NCBI GenBank assembly: GCA_024734495.1
Contig: JALMQS010000326.1
Coordinates: forward strand, 697,091-761,090
Source: Forficula auricularia
Taxonomy: Eukaryota; Arthropoda; Insecta; Dermaptera; Forficulidae
Length of the DNA stretch: 64,000 bases
Reading direction: 5' to 3'
In this document: one piece after another, positions 22,701 through 35,640 of the stretch
Layout: each line of letters starts with the position of its first letter
How positions within the stretch are numbered: the first letter of the stretch is position 1
Notes under the pieces: generated by a model
What the model was told of the DNA's origin: nothing
Databases searched by the model: none
What the model saw: only the letters and a program-made list of their open reading frames with translations
Position numbers and translations under genes: made by a program

Positions 22701-25700
22701 NNNNNNNNNNNNNNNNNNNNNNNNNNNNNNNNNNNNNNNNNNNNNNNNNNNNNNNNNNNNNNNNNNNNNNNNNNNNNNNNNNNNNNNNNNNNNNNNNNNN
22801 NNNNCTGTAGTAAGAAAGGGCAGAAACGGTTCTTCGGTGAAGCCAGGAGTCGAGTGAGTTGGTTAGAGCCGGGTCTCCTATTAGTTTAATTGTTTCTGCT
22901 TCTGAATTGCATCCAGTGTTGCAAGAGAATGCCGGATGCACCCCTCCACAGATGAGAGCCATATTCGGCGGCTGTATCAATTAGAGCCTTATACAGCATA
23001 AGAAGTTGACTGGAGGAGTAACAGCGTCTAGACCTAAATAGGAGACCAAGCTGCGCGCTGCAGCTTTAGCAGTGGTTATGATATGGTCATTCCATGAAAG
23101 GTCAGACCAGAGTTACGCCTAGCATTGAAATTTATCCGAATTCTAGTGAGTTTGAGTCGAATGATATGTTTATGGTTTCTGTCGACGCGCCTAGAAATGA
23201 AGGCACGAAGCTCGCATTGAAGTTAACCAAGTTTGGGATCCCCAGGCTTTAAGTTTGCACAAGTCTAAATTAATTGAAGAGGCAATGTCTGCACGGTTTT
23301 TATGCGATGCAGGCGCGAGGTAGGGTGCTGTCATCTGCGTAACAATGTACCGGATTGGAGGGCAAGTTTAGAAGGTCGTTGATATACAAGAAAAAGCGTA
23401 GGGGAGATAACCATCCGAGGAACTCCAGCGTTGGTGTGGAAGGGGAAGATGATATTCCATCGATGACAACCTTAATACTACGTCTGAAAGAAAACTTTCG
23501 AGCAACTTACAGAGTTTCGGTGCAAGGCCGACGGAGGTCAATTTGGCAAGAAGATTTTTGTGCCAGACCATATCGAAGGCTTTGAATGTTCACGTGTCAG
23601 CGAGGGTTTCATTCCCGGCCTCCAGGGTTTTGTTCAGATATGAGTTACATATGCTAGGATGTCACCAGTCGACCGGAATCTCCTGAAGCCGTATTGCCTA
23701 TCGTGGATAAATTTATTTGACTCTAAGTGTCGTAGAACTTGCTCGTTGATGGCCTTTTCCATGATTTTGGATAAGACAGAAGTGATTGCTATGGGTCGAT
23801 AGTTTTTTATGTTGGAAGAATCGCCTTTTTTCTTAATTGGTTGGATTCTGGCTAGTTTCCAGGCTTCAGGAAATATTCCAGAGTTATAGGAGAGATTGTA
23901 TAATTTGGATAGTATAGGAGCAAGTTCAGGGGCGCACTTTTTAATGAGAATGGCAGGGATATCGTCGGGGCCAGCAGAAGAGTTTTTCTTTAGATTCCGG
24001 ATGATCTTTAGAATTGCTGGTATCCTGAAAACAGTATCTGACATTATATTAGTACTGGGGGGGTATGTGGGTGGTTCAAGCCCTTTGTCGTCCAGGTTTG
24101 AGTTGGACGCGAAATATGAGGCAAAAGCTTCGGCTTTGTCGGAGGCGTCAATGGCTATCGAGTTGTCGGAGAGATTGAGAGGGGGAAATGATGAGTTTGT
24201 AAAATTTCTTTTTACATACTTATCAAGGGACCAGAATTTGTTTGAACTGCTGGGGCAAGCTGCTAGCCTGTCAGCTTTTTTCTGAATGAAGGACTTCATC
24301 GCATTATCGATTGTTTTTTTACAGTGGGCGCGGGCTTTTGTGAGGAGAACGCGATTGTACTCTGATGGTGTCGAAGACCAATTATAGAAAGCATGATTTT
24401 TTTGTTTGACTGCTTCGGAGCAAGACTTATTGAACCAGGGCTTGGAGTCCTGTTTTCCAATTACCCGTTTGAAAGGGACAAATAACTCGATGCCCATTTG
24501 AATCACTTCAGAGAATGCAGACGCACATTCGGTGGCATTTTTGTTTCTGAAGCAGTAATCATTCCATGGGAAAGAGCCGAAGAAGTTACGCATTTCATCC
24601 CAGTTGGCTTTAAGAAAAAGCCTTATTTCTCTGGGCTTTGGGCAGGATAGAGCGGGTTTTACAAAGTCGATATGTGATTTTATTTTAATTAAGTTGTGGT
24701 CTGAGTTACCTAGAGGTGCAGAGATACTAAAAGAGAATTGAGATGGGGCAGATGACAGAAAGAGGTCGAGGAGATATGGGGTATCGTTTGGGTTGTCCGG
24801 AATCCTAGTGGGGCGATCTATAATTTGGGTTAAGTCACATGAAGTTGCAAATATGTGAGCAGCGTTGCCTTCAGAGGTGTTGTATCTGGAGAATGTCAAC
24901 CAGTCCTTATTGTGTACATTGAAGTCACCTAGGAAAGAGACTTCAGAATTTGGAAAACGTGAAAGAATTACATTCACACAATTGCCGAGATAATCGAAAA
25001 ATTCTTTAAATTTTTTATCATTAGGAGATCTATAGATTGTACAGAGAATTCTACTTGAGGTCTTAGTATTAAATTTAAGCCATAAAGCGTCGTAAGCTTT
25101 TTTTTCTAAAAATCCAAGTCGTTCGCAGGGGATGTTATCGCGAACGTAGCAACAGACGCCGTTATACCGGCGGAATTTGGGGTGTAGAATATATTTCCCG
25201 AATTTGAGATCTGGAGTATCGGATTTGTCTGTGTCAATTTGGGTTTCACTGAGGGCCAAAATGGAGGGTCTTTCGTCTTCGAGATGTTGGAAAACGGAAG
25301 TTTTATTGCTAAAGAGACCGCGAATATTGGAATAGTGGATGCTCAATGTAGACATGATGTATAATAGAATGAGCGAGAGGGTGTAAATTATTGAATAGAA
25401 AGAGAGAAAAAAAAAGAAAGAAAGAAATCGGAATCACAAGTCTGATCTCAGAAAGATAGGTAAAATCTAGTTTACTGAGTTTTAATAACTTGAGCAGTGG
25501 TGTTTCACCGAGCGATAATTAGGTTAAAATTATCTACCACTTAATTATTTAGGTTGTACCTGTAGGGAAATAAATGATATATTATATACTTAATTACTAC
25601 TTGGGCTTAATAAAAAAAAAGAATTAAAATATAAATAAATATATTAATAATAGTTCGTAAAAAAAAAATAAAGAAAAAAGAAAAATTATAATTTATAAAA

Positions 25701-28700
25701 TAATTGAACGTAAAAAGGAAACAACATGCAATAATGAATAAAATAATGTTATTATTAAAATTAAAAAATTATTTCAAATGCAATGTATTAAAGAGAGAAA
25801 GAAAATCAATAGAAATTCGAAACTTATGGTTTGTGAGATGATCCTCTTGTCTTCAAACACAATGTAACGAATTGAAATAAAATAAAAATAAAATAAGTTA
25901 GCCAATTATTTGATGGCTAAACAAATAATTACAAATATTAATTAAATTACGAAAAGTAAAATTAAATAAATTATATCACTAGAAAGAGGAATTTTTAACG
26001 AATAGTTTGATGTAAAATAATTAGAAAGTTTTGAAAATTAGACCACTCAAAAAAACAGTCAAGTATGGAGCAAATAAAAACGTGTCTTTGTTGAGAACCT
26101 CCCATATTGAAATGTATTAAATGATTATCGTCTAATATCGAATTAAATTGAATATTTTAATGTTTATCAGTTCGATTTGAATATCTCATCTTTTAATTTA
26201 ATTTCATTTGAAATATTGTCCAAGCATAATGCCTCTAAAGACCGAGGAAGTAGCTCAAGCTGTAGCTCTAATAAATGATGGAAGATCGTATCGGTATGTC
26301 GCTCAACGACTTAAAGCATCGGTTGGAAGTATCCACAGAGCTGGAAAAAAAATATAGAGAAACAAACTCTTATGCCAGGGAACCGTGATCTGGTCGAATT
26401 AGAGCTTCATTCAAATGAGAGAGATGACCGACATACTATTGGAGGTATTGAGGGATCGGCATTGTACAGCAGCTCAAATTCAACAGCGCCTTCTACAAAC
26501 TCGACAAGTCAACCTATGTGTTTGGACTTTCAGAAGACGTCTCCGGGATTAGGGTTGATGTCAAGGAGAGCAGCGACAGGCCCTCTTTTGACACCGAATC
26601 AATCTAAGTGTTCCACTTTTTCTGCACCACAGTGTATAATATCCGTTCACAGTCAGATTAGATACAAATCTCTTGGCATCATGGCCCACCCCATTTTTTC
26701 TATAGCCAACTCTGGTGTTGCACCTTCTTAAATCTTTATCAAATAAATAAATAAAGTAAAAAAAAAGAAAACAATTAGTATTTACCACGTTTGCCGGAAT
26801 TGGAACTTCGTTATTACTAGGAGGTTCTGGCAATGCTGGTTGTTGAGGAACCAAACCATTAGCAGAAGCTGCAGCTGCTGCCGCAGCTGCGGCGCTTACG
26901 TACTGTACGAAATGTCTTTCAGTTACTACTACAGGCATTCTTTCTTTAAGCCGGGTGCAAGTATGTAGAAGAAGTTCATTTAGTATACTTCGTCGTAATT
27001 TGTACCGTGTGTTTCCAGTTTCTTTAACCTAGAATAAATAATTTTAATAAAATTTTTTCAATCTATAAAAATTGAATTTTTTTTATTAAATTACCTACAT
27101 AGAAAAAAAAACTTATTGTATTATATTTAAGTAAATAAATATAATTAATAGAACTTAAAAATAGGAACAGAAAATCAATATATCTCGATTTATAAAGCTA
27201 AAAAATTATAAAAATCATACCAGGCAAAGGTCACATTTGAAATAGGGGATATTTAACATATCCTGGGTATCGATTTCCTCCTCTATCTGAAAAAATAATC
27301 CCTTTTATGTAAATATCATTATTGTCTTTATTTTCTATATGAAAGAAATATTTACCCTATTTAAATTATTTTCTTCTTCTTTAGTTTTGGATAAAATCGT
27401 TTTTTCTGGGTCCTCTTTTTCATCATTTTTCTTATAATCCTCTAAAACAATCTGCAATTCCTTTTCTGAACTTGAAGACACATTAATTACACTATCATTT
27501 AAAGATTCTGCTGCTTTTTTATTTGTTTCTTCTTTATTATTTTTCTCACTCTTTAAAATATCCTTTTTAGGTTCTTTAGGTGTGTTTTCTTTGAGGTGGT
27601 TTAAATTCTTTTTAAGATTTTCTTCAATACAATCAGGATGATAAACTCGATAACATGATTGACATTTAATAATTTTTCCTGGATAATGACAGGAAAAACA
27701 ATACCAATCATGTGAATCTTTTTCCACCTGTATAAAATTAGTATTTTTTATTTTTATTTACAAAAACATTTTGGATTAAAAATATTTATTTATCCTATCT
27801 ACTATGATAAAGGGATTTTTTTTAAATAATTGATTATTTGATTAATCTATAATACTAGAGCATAATCGAAGGAAATTAATTGATTATTCGATAAGTGGAA
27901 TAGATCCTACGCTTGCAATCGATCTAAATGGCGGGATCTCATCAGAAAATGAATATTTCTGCGACACGAGTTTAATTTTTAAGAACATGTTTGAGAAGTT
28001 GGGTGGGTATAAAATAGAATCTTGACTTAAATAGACATCAAATTTCCTTGAGGCATATTTTCGAGGGGTGAACCGCGATTGGAATCAGGTGTACACGTCT
28101 TTGGAATTACGTGGAATTATTTTGGATTTCATTAGATAATGATTCATCTGTTGTCTTCTACTTGGCAATGAAAGTAGACGTGGAAGTAGGTGTACACGAT
28201 ATTAGGTCGCGGTTCACCCCTCGCATATTTTCCTAGAGTTAGCGATAATATCATTCCAAAAGAAATCATACTCTAAGGGCCAGTTGTATGTCGGTTGGTA
28301 AAGTCTTTGTAAAAGTTGATAAAGAGTTAAAACCTTAGAATTCATCTTGTGCCCGGGGGATGGCCAATCAGATGAAAGCGCGTGTCATCTGATTGGCCAT
28401 CCGGCCGAGCACAAGGTGAATTCTAAGGTTTTACCCTTTGTCAACTTTTACAAAGACTTTACCAACCGACATAGAACTGGCCCTAAAATGAGAACCAACA
28501 TTCATTAATAGTTCATCACAGGCCTTCAAAGTATTTGAATCAAAGGAAATGGCTGAGACAATGGCTGGAATGATTCCAAATTTCCCTTAATTTAAATTTA
28601 TAAACACAGCCAAATATATCTATACATAATTATAAATGTTTTTATTAATGTTATTAAAATTACCTTTTCTGAAGTGGGAAGGTGATACATATCTTTTTCG

Positions 28701-28941
28701 AGTGAATTCTTATTTCCTTTAGAACCAGGATTTGGACTTGTTTTAATGAGACCATCTCTGAGTGCACAAGCTAATTCAGACCTAGCCATGCATTCATTAA
28801 AGTCTGGATGCCGTCTTGCTGTTGTCTTACAGAGTATCTCTGTATCAAAGGTCTGTTTTTGTGATTGAAGATATTGAATTGCATCCCAAAGATATTGTGT
28901 TAACCAAGGCCGAGCTTCACGACGAATAATTCCTGATGTAT
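16770..28941 (-). CDS. ZMYND11: ZMYND11/BS69-like chromatin reader
   Basis: Coding exons, 5' to 3': 28664-28941, 27356-27727, 27221-27286, 26786-27028, 19591-19783, 19236-19525, 18892-19155, 17386-17535, 17037-17300, 16770-16892; all phases agree, giving 746 residues. Order: N-terminal winged-helix-like region; PHD finger ([22 protein letters not shown], then FKCDLC); bromodomain; PWWP (FPYWPAKVI to [14 protein letters not shown]); coiled coil; C-terminal MYND zinc finger ([14 protein letters not shown], ending CCRKR). In vertebrates this protein reads methylated H3.3K36 and restrains elongation. Oddities: about 108 residues of Lys/Glu-rich sequence split the PHD, and a poly-Ala run precedes the bromodomain core. 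The first exon begins with two bases of a split codon, so a short start exon upstream is missing from this model. Confidence 0.9.
17660..18870 (+). mobile_element. LINE fragment (CR1/Jockey-like), plus strand
   Basis: In a ZMYND11 intron, antisense to it. Scrambled frames contain reverse-transcriptase words ([48 protein letters not shown]) and end words [12 protein letters not shown]. The 3' end is a hairpin-forming stretch (GGGGCTGCATG to GTGCCCC) and A-run at about 18862. Many frameshifts and deletions; inactive. The same family as 48916-49935. Confidence 0.85.
17788..17921. mobile_element. 134-bp palindromic insertion C1 in the LINE
   Basis: Flanked by the exact 12-bp direct repeat TAACCTCATGAG (17776-17787, 17922-17933). 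It contains GATAAAAGTAAATAAATATT and its reverse complement. The outer word matches the right end of element C2 at 48672-48848. Confidence 0.75.
19784..20337. other. ZMYND11 intron, unique AT-rich part
   Basis: Nothing recognised in this start of the 7-kb intron. Confidence 0.4.
20338..21012. mobile_element. Repeat D, copy 2, with terminal inverted repeats
   Basis: Ends ACTTTACCATACA and its complement TGTATGGTAAAGT. Internally a block of about 130 bp containing GGTTAGTTTTT and CCACTGATTAT occurs twice in tandem. No clear target duplication and no coding frame; probably a nonautonomous DNA element. Confidence 0.65.
21013..21718. other. ZMYND11 intron, AT-rich
   Basis: No feature recognised. 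Confidence 0.4.
22059..22652 (-). pseudogene. LINE reverse transcriptase C-terminal part
   Basis: 197 codons with [32 protein letters not shown] and [20 protein letters not shown], the conserved tail of Jockey/CR1-type RT proteins. Cut off from the N-terminal ORF by the gap and by frameshifts in 22805-23634. Confidence 0.85.
22696..22804. other. Assembly gap (109 N)
   Basis: Sequence right of the gap (22805-23170) repeats 22330-22695 left of it in the same order but with many small indels, as expected of an unpolished read joined to a polished contig. Confidence 0.9.
23634..25355 (-). pseudogene. LINE endonuclease and start of reverse transcriptase
   Basis: 573 codons from an ATG 85 nt inside the element. 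The first 230 residues are an AP-like endonuclease: [37 protein letters not shown] linker follows, then RT from [14 protein letters not shown] to [19 protein letters not shown] and [12 protein letters not shown]. It loses frame at 23634 where the noisy assembly begins, so the break may be an assembly error rather than decay. Confidence 0.85.
26229..26605 (+). pseudogene. Tc1-like transposase, N-terminal remnant
   Basis: Starts [20 protein letters not shown], a helix-turn-helix start, followed in shifted frames by [18 protein letters not shown] and FRRRL, typical of the paired DNA-binding region. It stops at the right terminus; the DDE domain is deleted. Confidence 0.75.
28277..28483. mobile_element. 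Harbinger-like MITE, copy 2 (complete)
   Basis: 207-bp foldback, ends GGGCCAGTT and AACTGGCCC-type, target duplication TAA (28274-28276, 28484-28486). The 3-bp TWA target suggests PIF/Harbinger. In the ZMYND11 region upstream of exon 28664-28941's donor side. Confidence 0.85.
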
Positions 28942-29816
28942 CTGAAAATATTTTAAAATTATTTTATATTTATAAAAATTATTTTTTTAATTTGTAAATT
29001 CAGTACTTTTCATTTTGATGTTTGACTTCTTTGGTTAAATTCGATATTATTTTATCCGATTAAAAAAAATCAAATCTAAAAAAGAATAGAACAAATGTGA
29101 AAATAAGGAATAAATTGAAATAAATATATATATGGTATAATAATGTCTTAATTTTTTTAAATATCTAATTTTTTTTATCAATCAAATAAAATAATTTATT
29201 CTGTTGAATGTAGCTTATTGTTTATGCGGGTATAATAAAAACAAAGCACCTTTTTGATCTAAAAACTCTAATGATAAATGATTCAGGTCAGAGCTCTTTA
29301 TCTAGCTTCTAAATTTTTCAAAATATTTGAAAGATGCATATATATAAATATCATATTTATAGAAAAATTTTCATCTTTTTCCTTTTTCTTCAGGTTATCT
29401 AAACTAAAATCTTTTTCGTACAGTTTAATTATCTCAAATGGTGTTTTTTGATCGATTCTTGAAATGAATGGATATTCTTTCCAGAGTAGATTCTATTAAT
29501 CATCTTGGCGAGCACAATTTGATTTGGATCTCTTATACAAGATAGCTTATTTATTAAGCACCCCACTTTTGGTTTATTCAAGATTTCGATAATAATTTTA
29601 TAGGATCATCATCGAGTGGTTTGACAAACCACTCAACTCTACAACATGTCCTAGATTCCATATTCTTCATTATCAGGGGAAAATACTCCTATCTAGCTAT
29701 TCCCCTTTTATTTCCCATTACGCCCTCGAAAATATCTCTTAATAAAACCCAGAGTCTTTACGTAGGTCCTATTATCTGAGCACTTCTCTTCAGATTTTTA
29801 TATATAAATAAATATA
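28942..29816. other. Upstream of the first recognised ZMYND11 exon
   Basis: Should be intron. AT-rich; no convincing start exon ending in one base of a split codon was found here. Confidence 0.4.
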
Positions 29817-30103
29817 TACCAGTAGTTGATCAAATAAGGCGAGTTGCTCCCGATTTTATTTTACAGCTCTCGCACTCTGAATGCTGGGACTGAAATTTTA
29901 TATCCATCTGAATCCTACACAATTGCTTTCTTATAATATGCAGTAAAAAAATTGCGCCTAAAATTGTGACGAGTTTTGTTTTGTCCCAGTAGTTGATAGG
30001 GCTCATCCAGTAATTGATTACGGTTGTTCCAGTGGTTGATCACATCGTTCACAGCCTATAAATTCACCCTAAGAATGGGTTTTACCGTGAATATGGTCAA
30101 GAT

Positions 30104-30326
30104 GGGAATCGGATTAGCCGAGAGCTTAAAGACACTAGCCTTCTAAGCAGGAGTCCCGGGTTCGAGTCCGAGTCCCTGCATTGATATTTGACCGGCTATA
30201 ATCTGATTCCTAGTCACCAATCCGTCTGGCAAGCGTGGTGACTTAATGCCATTCCATTTGATGGAAGAGGCCTATATTCAGCAGTGGATTGTCGCTATCG
30301 ACAGGCTGATGATGATGATGATGATG
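30104..30326 (+). mobile_element. tRNA-derived SINE with RTE-type tail
   Basis: Head with A box GGATTAGCCGAGAG and B box GGTTCGAGTCC, body word ACCGGCTATAATCTGA shared with the tRNA-Ser SINE at 1929, and a tail TATTCAGCAGTGGA ending in (GAT)n like RTE LINEs. Exact 11-bp duplication ATGGTCAAGAT (30093-30103, 30327-30337). Confidence 0.85.
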
Positions 30327-30349
30327 ATGGTCAAGATAAATTGTTACCT

Positions 30350-30984
30350 TTACGTTAACTTTTTACTTTTTCCTTCCTTCAGTTTTTGTTTCAGCAGTTT
30401 GCTTTCCTCTCTCTGCTTAATCCTTTTCTTCTTTTGAGACTCTTTTTCATTTTTCGCCTTTTGCTTTTCTTCAAAAGACCTCAACCAAGCTGCAGACGTA
30501 ATAGCGCTGGGCAGTCTTCTCTTAGCGGTTTTATTTCTCTAAAGTGGCCGTTGACATTGGAAAATCATTAGTCCCAGTTTCAGTCGTGCCGGGTACAGTT
30601 ACAGCTTTAGTCATGGTGGGTGAGCAATCTAGAGTACAATCCAAATCTGCCCTAGCACTTCCGCTTGGTTCTGATCCTAAAATCGGTGAAGGCTCAGGTC
30701 CTAGCTTCAAGAACAGTCTCATATTTTTCCAGAAAGCATATAGTTCTTCAGTCACTGGGACCTTTCCAGTCTCCAACGGTGTTTCTAAATTCTTCAGCGC
30801 GTCCTTTTGGAAAAAGTGATTCAACAAGGAACAGTGTTTCAACCCCTGTTTTAGCATTAAAAATGTAAGAGGGGATGATGACATTTACAGTTCGACTTTC
30901 ATTACCAATACATTTTGAGTAATAGACTGCATCGTCGGCATCGTGAGAGTAAGAGAAAAATTGCCGCTTGGTCGAAGGTGCCAT
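30350..30984 (-). pseudogene. Broken coding remnant in the pogo-like element
   Basis: Three short frames in sequence: MAPSTKRQFFSYSHDADDAV onward, then a segment with LYAFWKNMRLFLKL, then a very basic tail AWLRSFEEKQKAKNEKESQK. The basic Lys/Glu tail is seen at the ends of some pogo/Tigger transposases. I do not recognise the N-terminal part. Two frameshifts; not functional. Confidence 0.5.
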
Positions 30985-31459
30985 GGTCAAATAATTAATT
31001 AATCAAGGGACCTTAAAGAAAAAAATAAATAAATATTAACTAAGTAGTAACAAAAACTGGTGTTTCAAGACTTAAAAAGATTAGATGATATTGTGATCAA
31101 TCATAAGAGCACCATGTTCCATTAGTTGATCAGAGGTTATCAACCATTGGAAATCACGTGTTTTAGATGTTCCAGTAGTTTGTTTGAGAGATTGATTGAT
31201 CTTTATTAGCCTTCTCGGCTATTTTTTTTTACATTTATAGTTTCACATAATAGGACATATTAAATTTGTCTAAGTTCACGTTAAAAAACGACATCTGGAT
31301 TGAATTTGGTGAGTTTTTTTTTAAATTTTGATCAAGCACTGGAGCCCTATCAACTACTGGTACGTTCACCCTATACGAGGAAGAATCTAATCAAATCTAA
31401 TAAAAATATAAACGAGCTTTTTGTTTAAGCAAAATTTATTTTATAGGAAACATCTACAT

Positions 31460-31545
31460 TTCTACAAATTATTTTTCGACAAAATCTCCTCCTTTTATGA
31501 CACATTTTTCGCAATGTTTTGGTAATTTTTCCATTTACTCAATAG
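31460..31545 (-). pseudogene. Mariner transposase C-terminal scrap
   Basis: The minus strand reads LPKHCEKCVIKGGDFVEK then stop, the usual last residues of mariner transposases. Nothing further upstream is readable. Confidence 0.6.
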
Positions 31546-31699
31546 AGACGGGCACACTACTCTCACTCATCATAAGGGCTACTAAATAAAGCACAAAAGA
31601 AGTCGGCTGGTATGGTTCCTTCACTCTAGACATCCCCACCTAACGACTTCAACTGCTCAAACACATACAAATACCCATTCCAACGCTCAACTAATAAAG

Positions 31700-32388
31700 G
31701 CTCGTTCATATTTGATCGCTCCTCGTAACATATATCGATAGAGATAGAAGTTGCACCAAAAAGGTATATACAACCTCTGTAGTCCGGGGTGGACCATTGC
31801 CTTGAGAAAAGAAATTTCAGGGATTAGTCTGATAGCTTGTCTCTGAATTGTATCCAAGATGGCAAGAGTGCTTGGAGGTTCCTCTTCATAGATGTGAGCC
31901 ATATTCGAGAATTTGGGTCTAGTATTTGGAAAGAAGTTGAGTGGGCGGGAACAAGCGTCTTTGTATGTGGGCCTTGAAAGACTGAAGGTTTTTATAGAGG
32001 GGAAAGACGGACGGGGGAACCAAGATCCAGTCTTTAGAAGACATTAGGGATAAACGAATGTGTGAATGTGTTTGTTCAGTTAGTATCTAATTTAAACACG
32101 AAGGTGTGTTGAATATTTTAAAATCGTGTATTTCAGGCAAATGAGGCTTTAGGAGGGATTAATGATTTTAACTCTTCAGAACAAATTCCATGGTAGTATC
32201 TGTATATATATAAAAAAAGACCGGAGACAGTTCTAGGTTGGGTCAGAAAGTCAAGAGCGTCGAATTCTAATAGTCTGATAGTTTGCCTCTGAATTGTATT
32301 CAAGATGGCAAGAGAATGCTTGGATGCTCTTCAGTGATGTGAGCAATAATCGAGACAGGGGTGATTTTGAGCCTAGTATATGCCAAGA
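31700..32388 (-). mobile_element. Old CR1/Jockey-like LINE, 3' part
   Basis: Degenerate matches to 22000-22560: GTTGCACCAAAAAGGT, GTGAGCCATATTCGAGA and GAATTGTATCCAAGATGGC. A block (31820-31970) is repeated at 32260-32388. It continues after the hAT at 34660. Confidence 0.75.
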
Positions 32389-34651
<2,263 letters not shown>

Positions 34652-34659
34652 TGATAAGA

Positions 34660-35110
34660 AGTTGAGTGGGCGAGAACAAGCGGAAAAGAAAGACAAGCTT
34701 ACATGTAGCAATTTTGCTAAAGAAGTAATGTGGTCATTCCAAGAAATGTCAGATTCTAAACTGACAACATTGATATTTTGTCACGAAATTCCAATGAGCT
34801 TGAATTGATGATTATGTCAGGAGAGAAGAATGAAAAGGATGATATTCCACCAACCTCAACCTTAATACTACGCTAGAGAGAAGGCTAAAGGTAAGTAATT
34901 TGGCAAGAAGATTTTTTCGTCAAATCTGATCGAAGACCTTTGAAATGTCTAAAGCAATCGCCAAGTCTCTTTACCACTCTTAAGTGTTTTATTCCATATG
35001 AGTTTGTGTTAGAGTATCGACCGTGGACCGATATTGCCTGAAGCCGTATTGTCTGTCATAGATTGATTTATTTGATTTCAAGTGCCGAAAAACTTGACCC
35101 TTAATGAGTG
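34660..35110 (-). mobile_element. Old LINE, continuation after hAT
   Basis: Starts AAGAAGTTGAGTGGGCG, the LINE sequence expected next, and includes GATGATATTCCACCAACC and a GAAGCCGTATTG region matching 23690. Heavily decayed. Confidence 0.7.
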
Positions 35111-35129
35111 TGTTCTCTTTTCTCTAATT

Positions 35130-35640
35130 TTCACAAGAACCTCCTCGTTTGTAATTCTATCAATCCAATTATCTTTAACATTCTCCTGTAATTCCACATT
35201 TTGAAGGTCTTTGTGTCTCTCCCTTTCCATTAGTCCAGGTTTGGTATCCGTACATGGTGATGCTCTCTACGTCTTCAGGAACATCTTTTTATTTTTTAAG
35301 TTGATGAGAAGCATAATAATTTTGTTTTGAATTAAACCACATTTTATCTTGAGCAATTTTTGATTTAATTTGTTTTGGCCACTTCCGTTCTACGTAAGTT
35401 TAATTCTAAGATAGAAGAATTTTTTAATTTCTCTTTTTCTTATAAACTCCTGTCTCATTTTTTCTTTCTTTGTACAAACCAAAACCATAGTCTTGCCCTT
35501 AATTATTTTAATTTTGATCTACTAAAATTTGGTTGATTCGGTTTAAAGCATTCTCTAATTCGTTTTTATTGCCTCCTATGTCAATGTCGACAGCAAATGT
35601 AAGCATAGTAATCTTGTACAATGAGAAAAGATTATTCCGT
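35130..35640 (-). mobile_element. RTE-like LINE fragment
   Basis: Parallels 57430-57690: TTTGTAATTCTATC, TCCAGGTTTGGTATCCGTAC, TTGTTTTGAATTAAACC. On the minus strand this encodes the degraded RT-tail pattern around a CETWT-like word. No open frame remains. Confidence 0.6.

Larger units (their letters stand above)
21936..25440 (-). mobile_element. CR1/Jockey-like LINE, near full length
   Basis: Perfect 9-bp target duplication TCTGATCTC (21927-21935, 25441-25449). The minus strand starts with a pyrimidine-rich leader of about 85 nt, then endonuclease-RT coding, a 3' hairpin (GGTTGCACC/GGTGTAAC region near 21990-22010) and a poly-A tail at 21936-21963 (T-run on plus). Only one ORF seen, no ORF1. 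Interrupted by an assembly gap and a noisy duplicate. It runs in the same sense as ZMYND11. Confidence 0.88.
21719..26634 (+). mobile_element. Defective Tc1-like element split by a LINE
   Basis: Left end CACTGTGGTGCA and right end TGCACCACAGTG with TA on both sides (21717-21718, 26635-26636); about 33 bp of the ends match as inverted repeats. Without the 3.5-kb LINE it is about 1.4 kb. It carries only the first part of a transposase. Sits in a ZMYND11 intron. Confidence 0.82.
29819..31360 (-). mobile_element. Pogo-like DNA transposon with subterminal repeats
   Basis: Ends CCAGTAGTTGATC at the left and ATCAACTACTGG (with one interruption) at the right, TA on both sides (29817-29818, 31361-31362). 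The left 230 bp repeats the terminal word at about 29988, 30007 and 30029, and further copies lie near 31117 and 31174. The 1542 bp include a 223-bp SINE. CAGT-type ends and TA target fit Tc1/mariner-pogo; the coding remnant does not settle the family. Confidence 0.72.

Noticed and set aside
22576..22980. Frames running through the N gap
   Set aside because: They contain unknown residues and lie in duplicated, error-rich sequence.
27335..27727. PHD exon as a separate small gene
   Set aside because: Splice sites and phases connect it on both sides to ZMYND11 exons, and the last zinc ligands are in the next exon.
30350..30984. 5' exons of ZMYND11
   Set aside because: The frames are mutually shifted, lack splice sites, and sit inside an element with inverted ends and TA borders.
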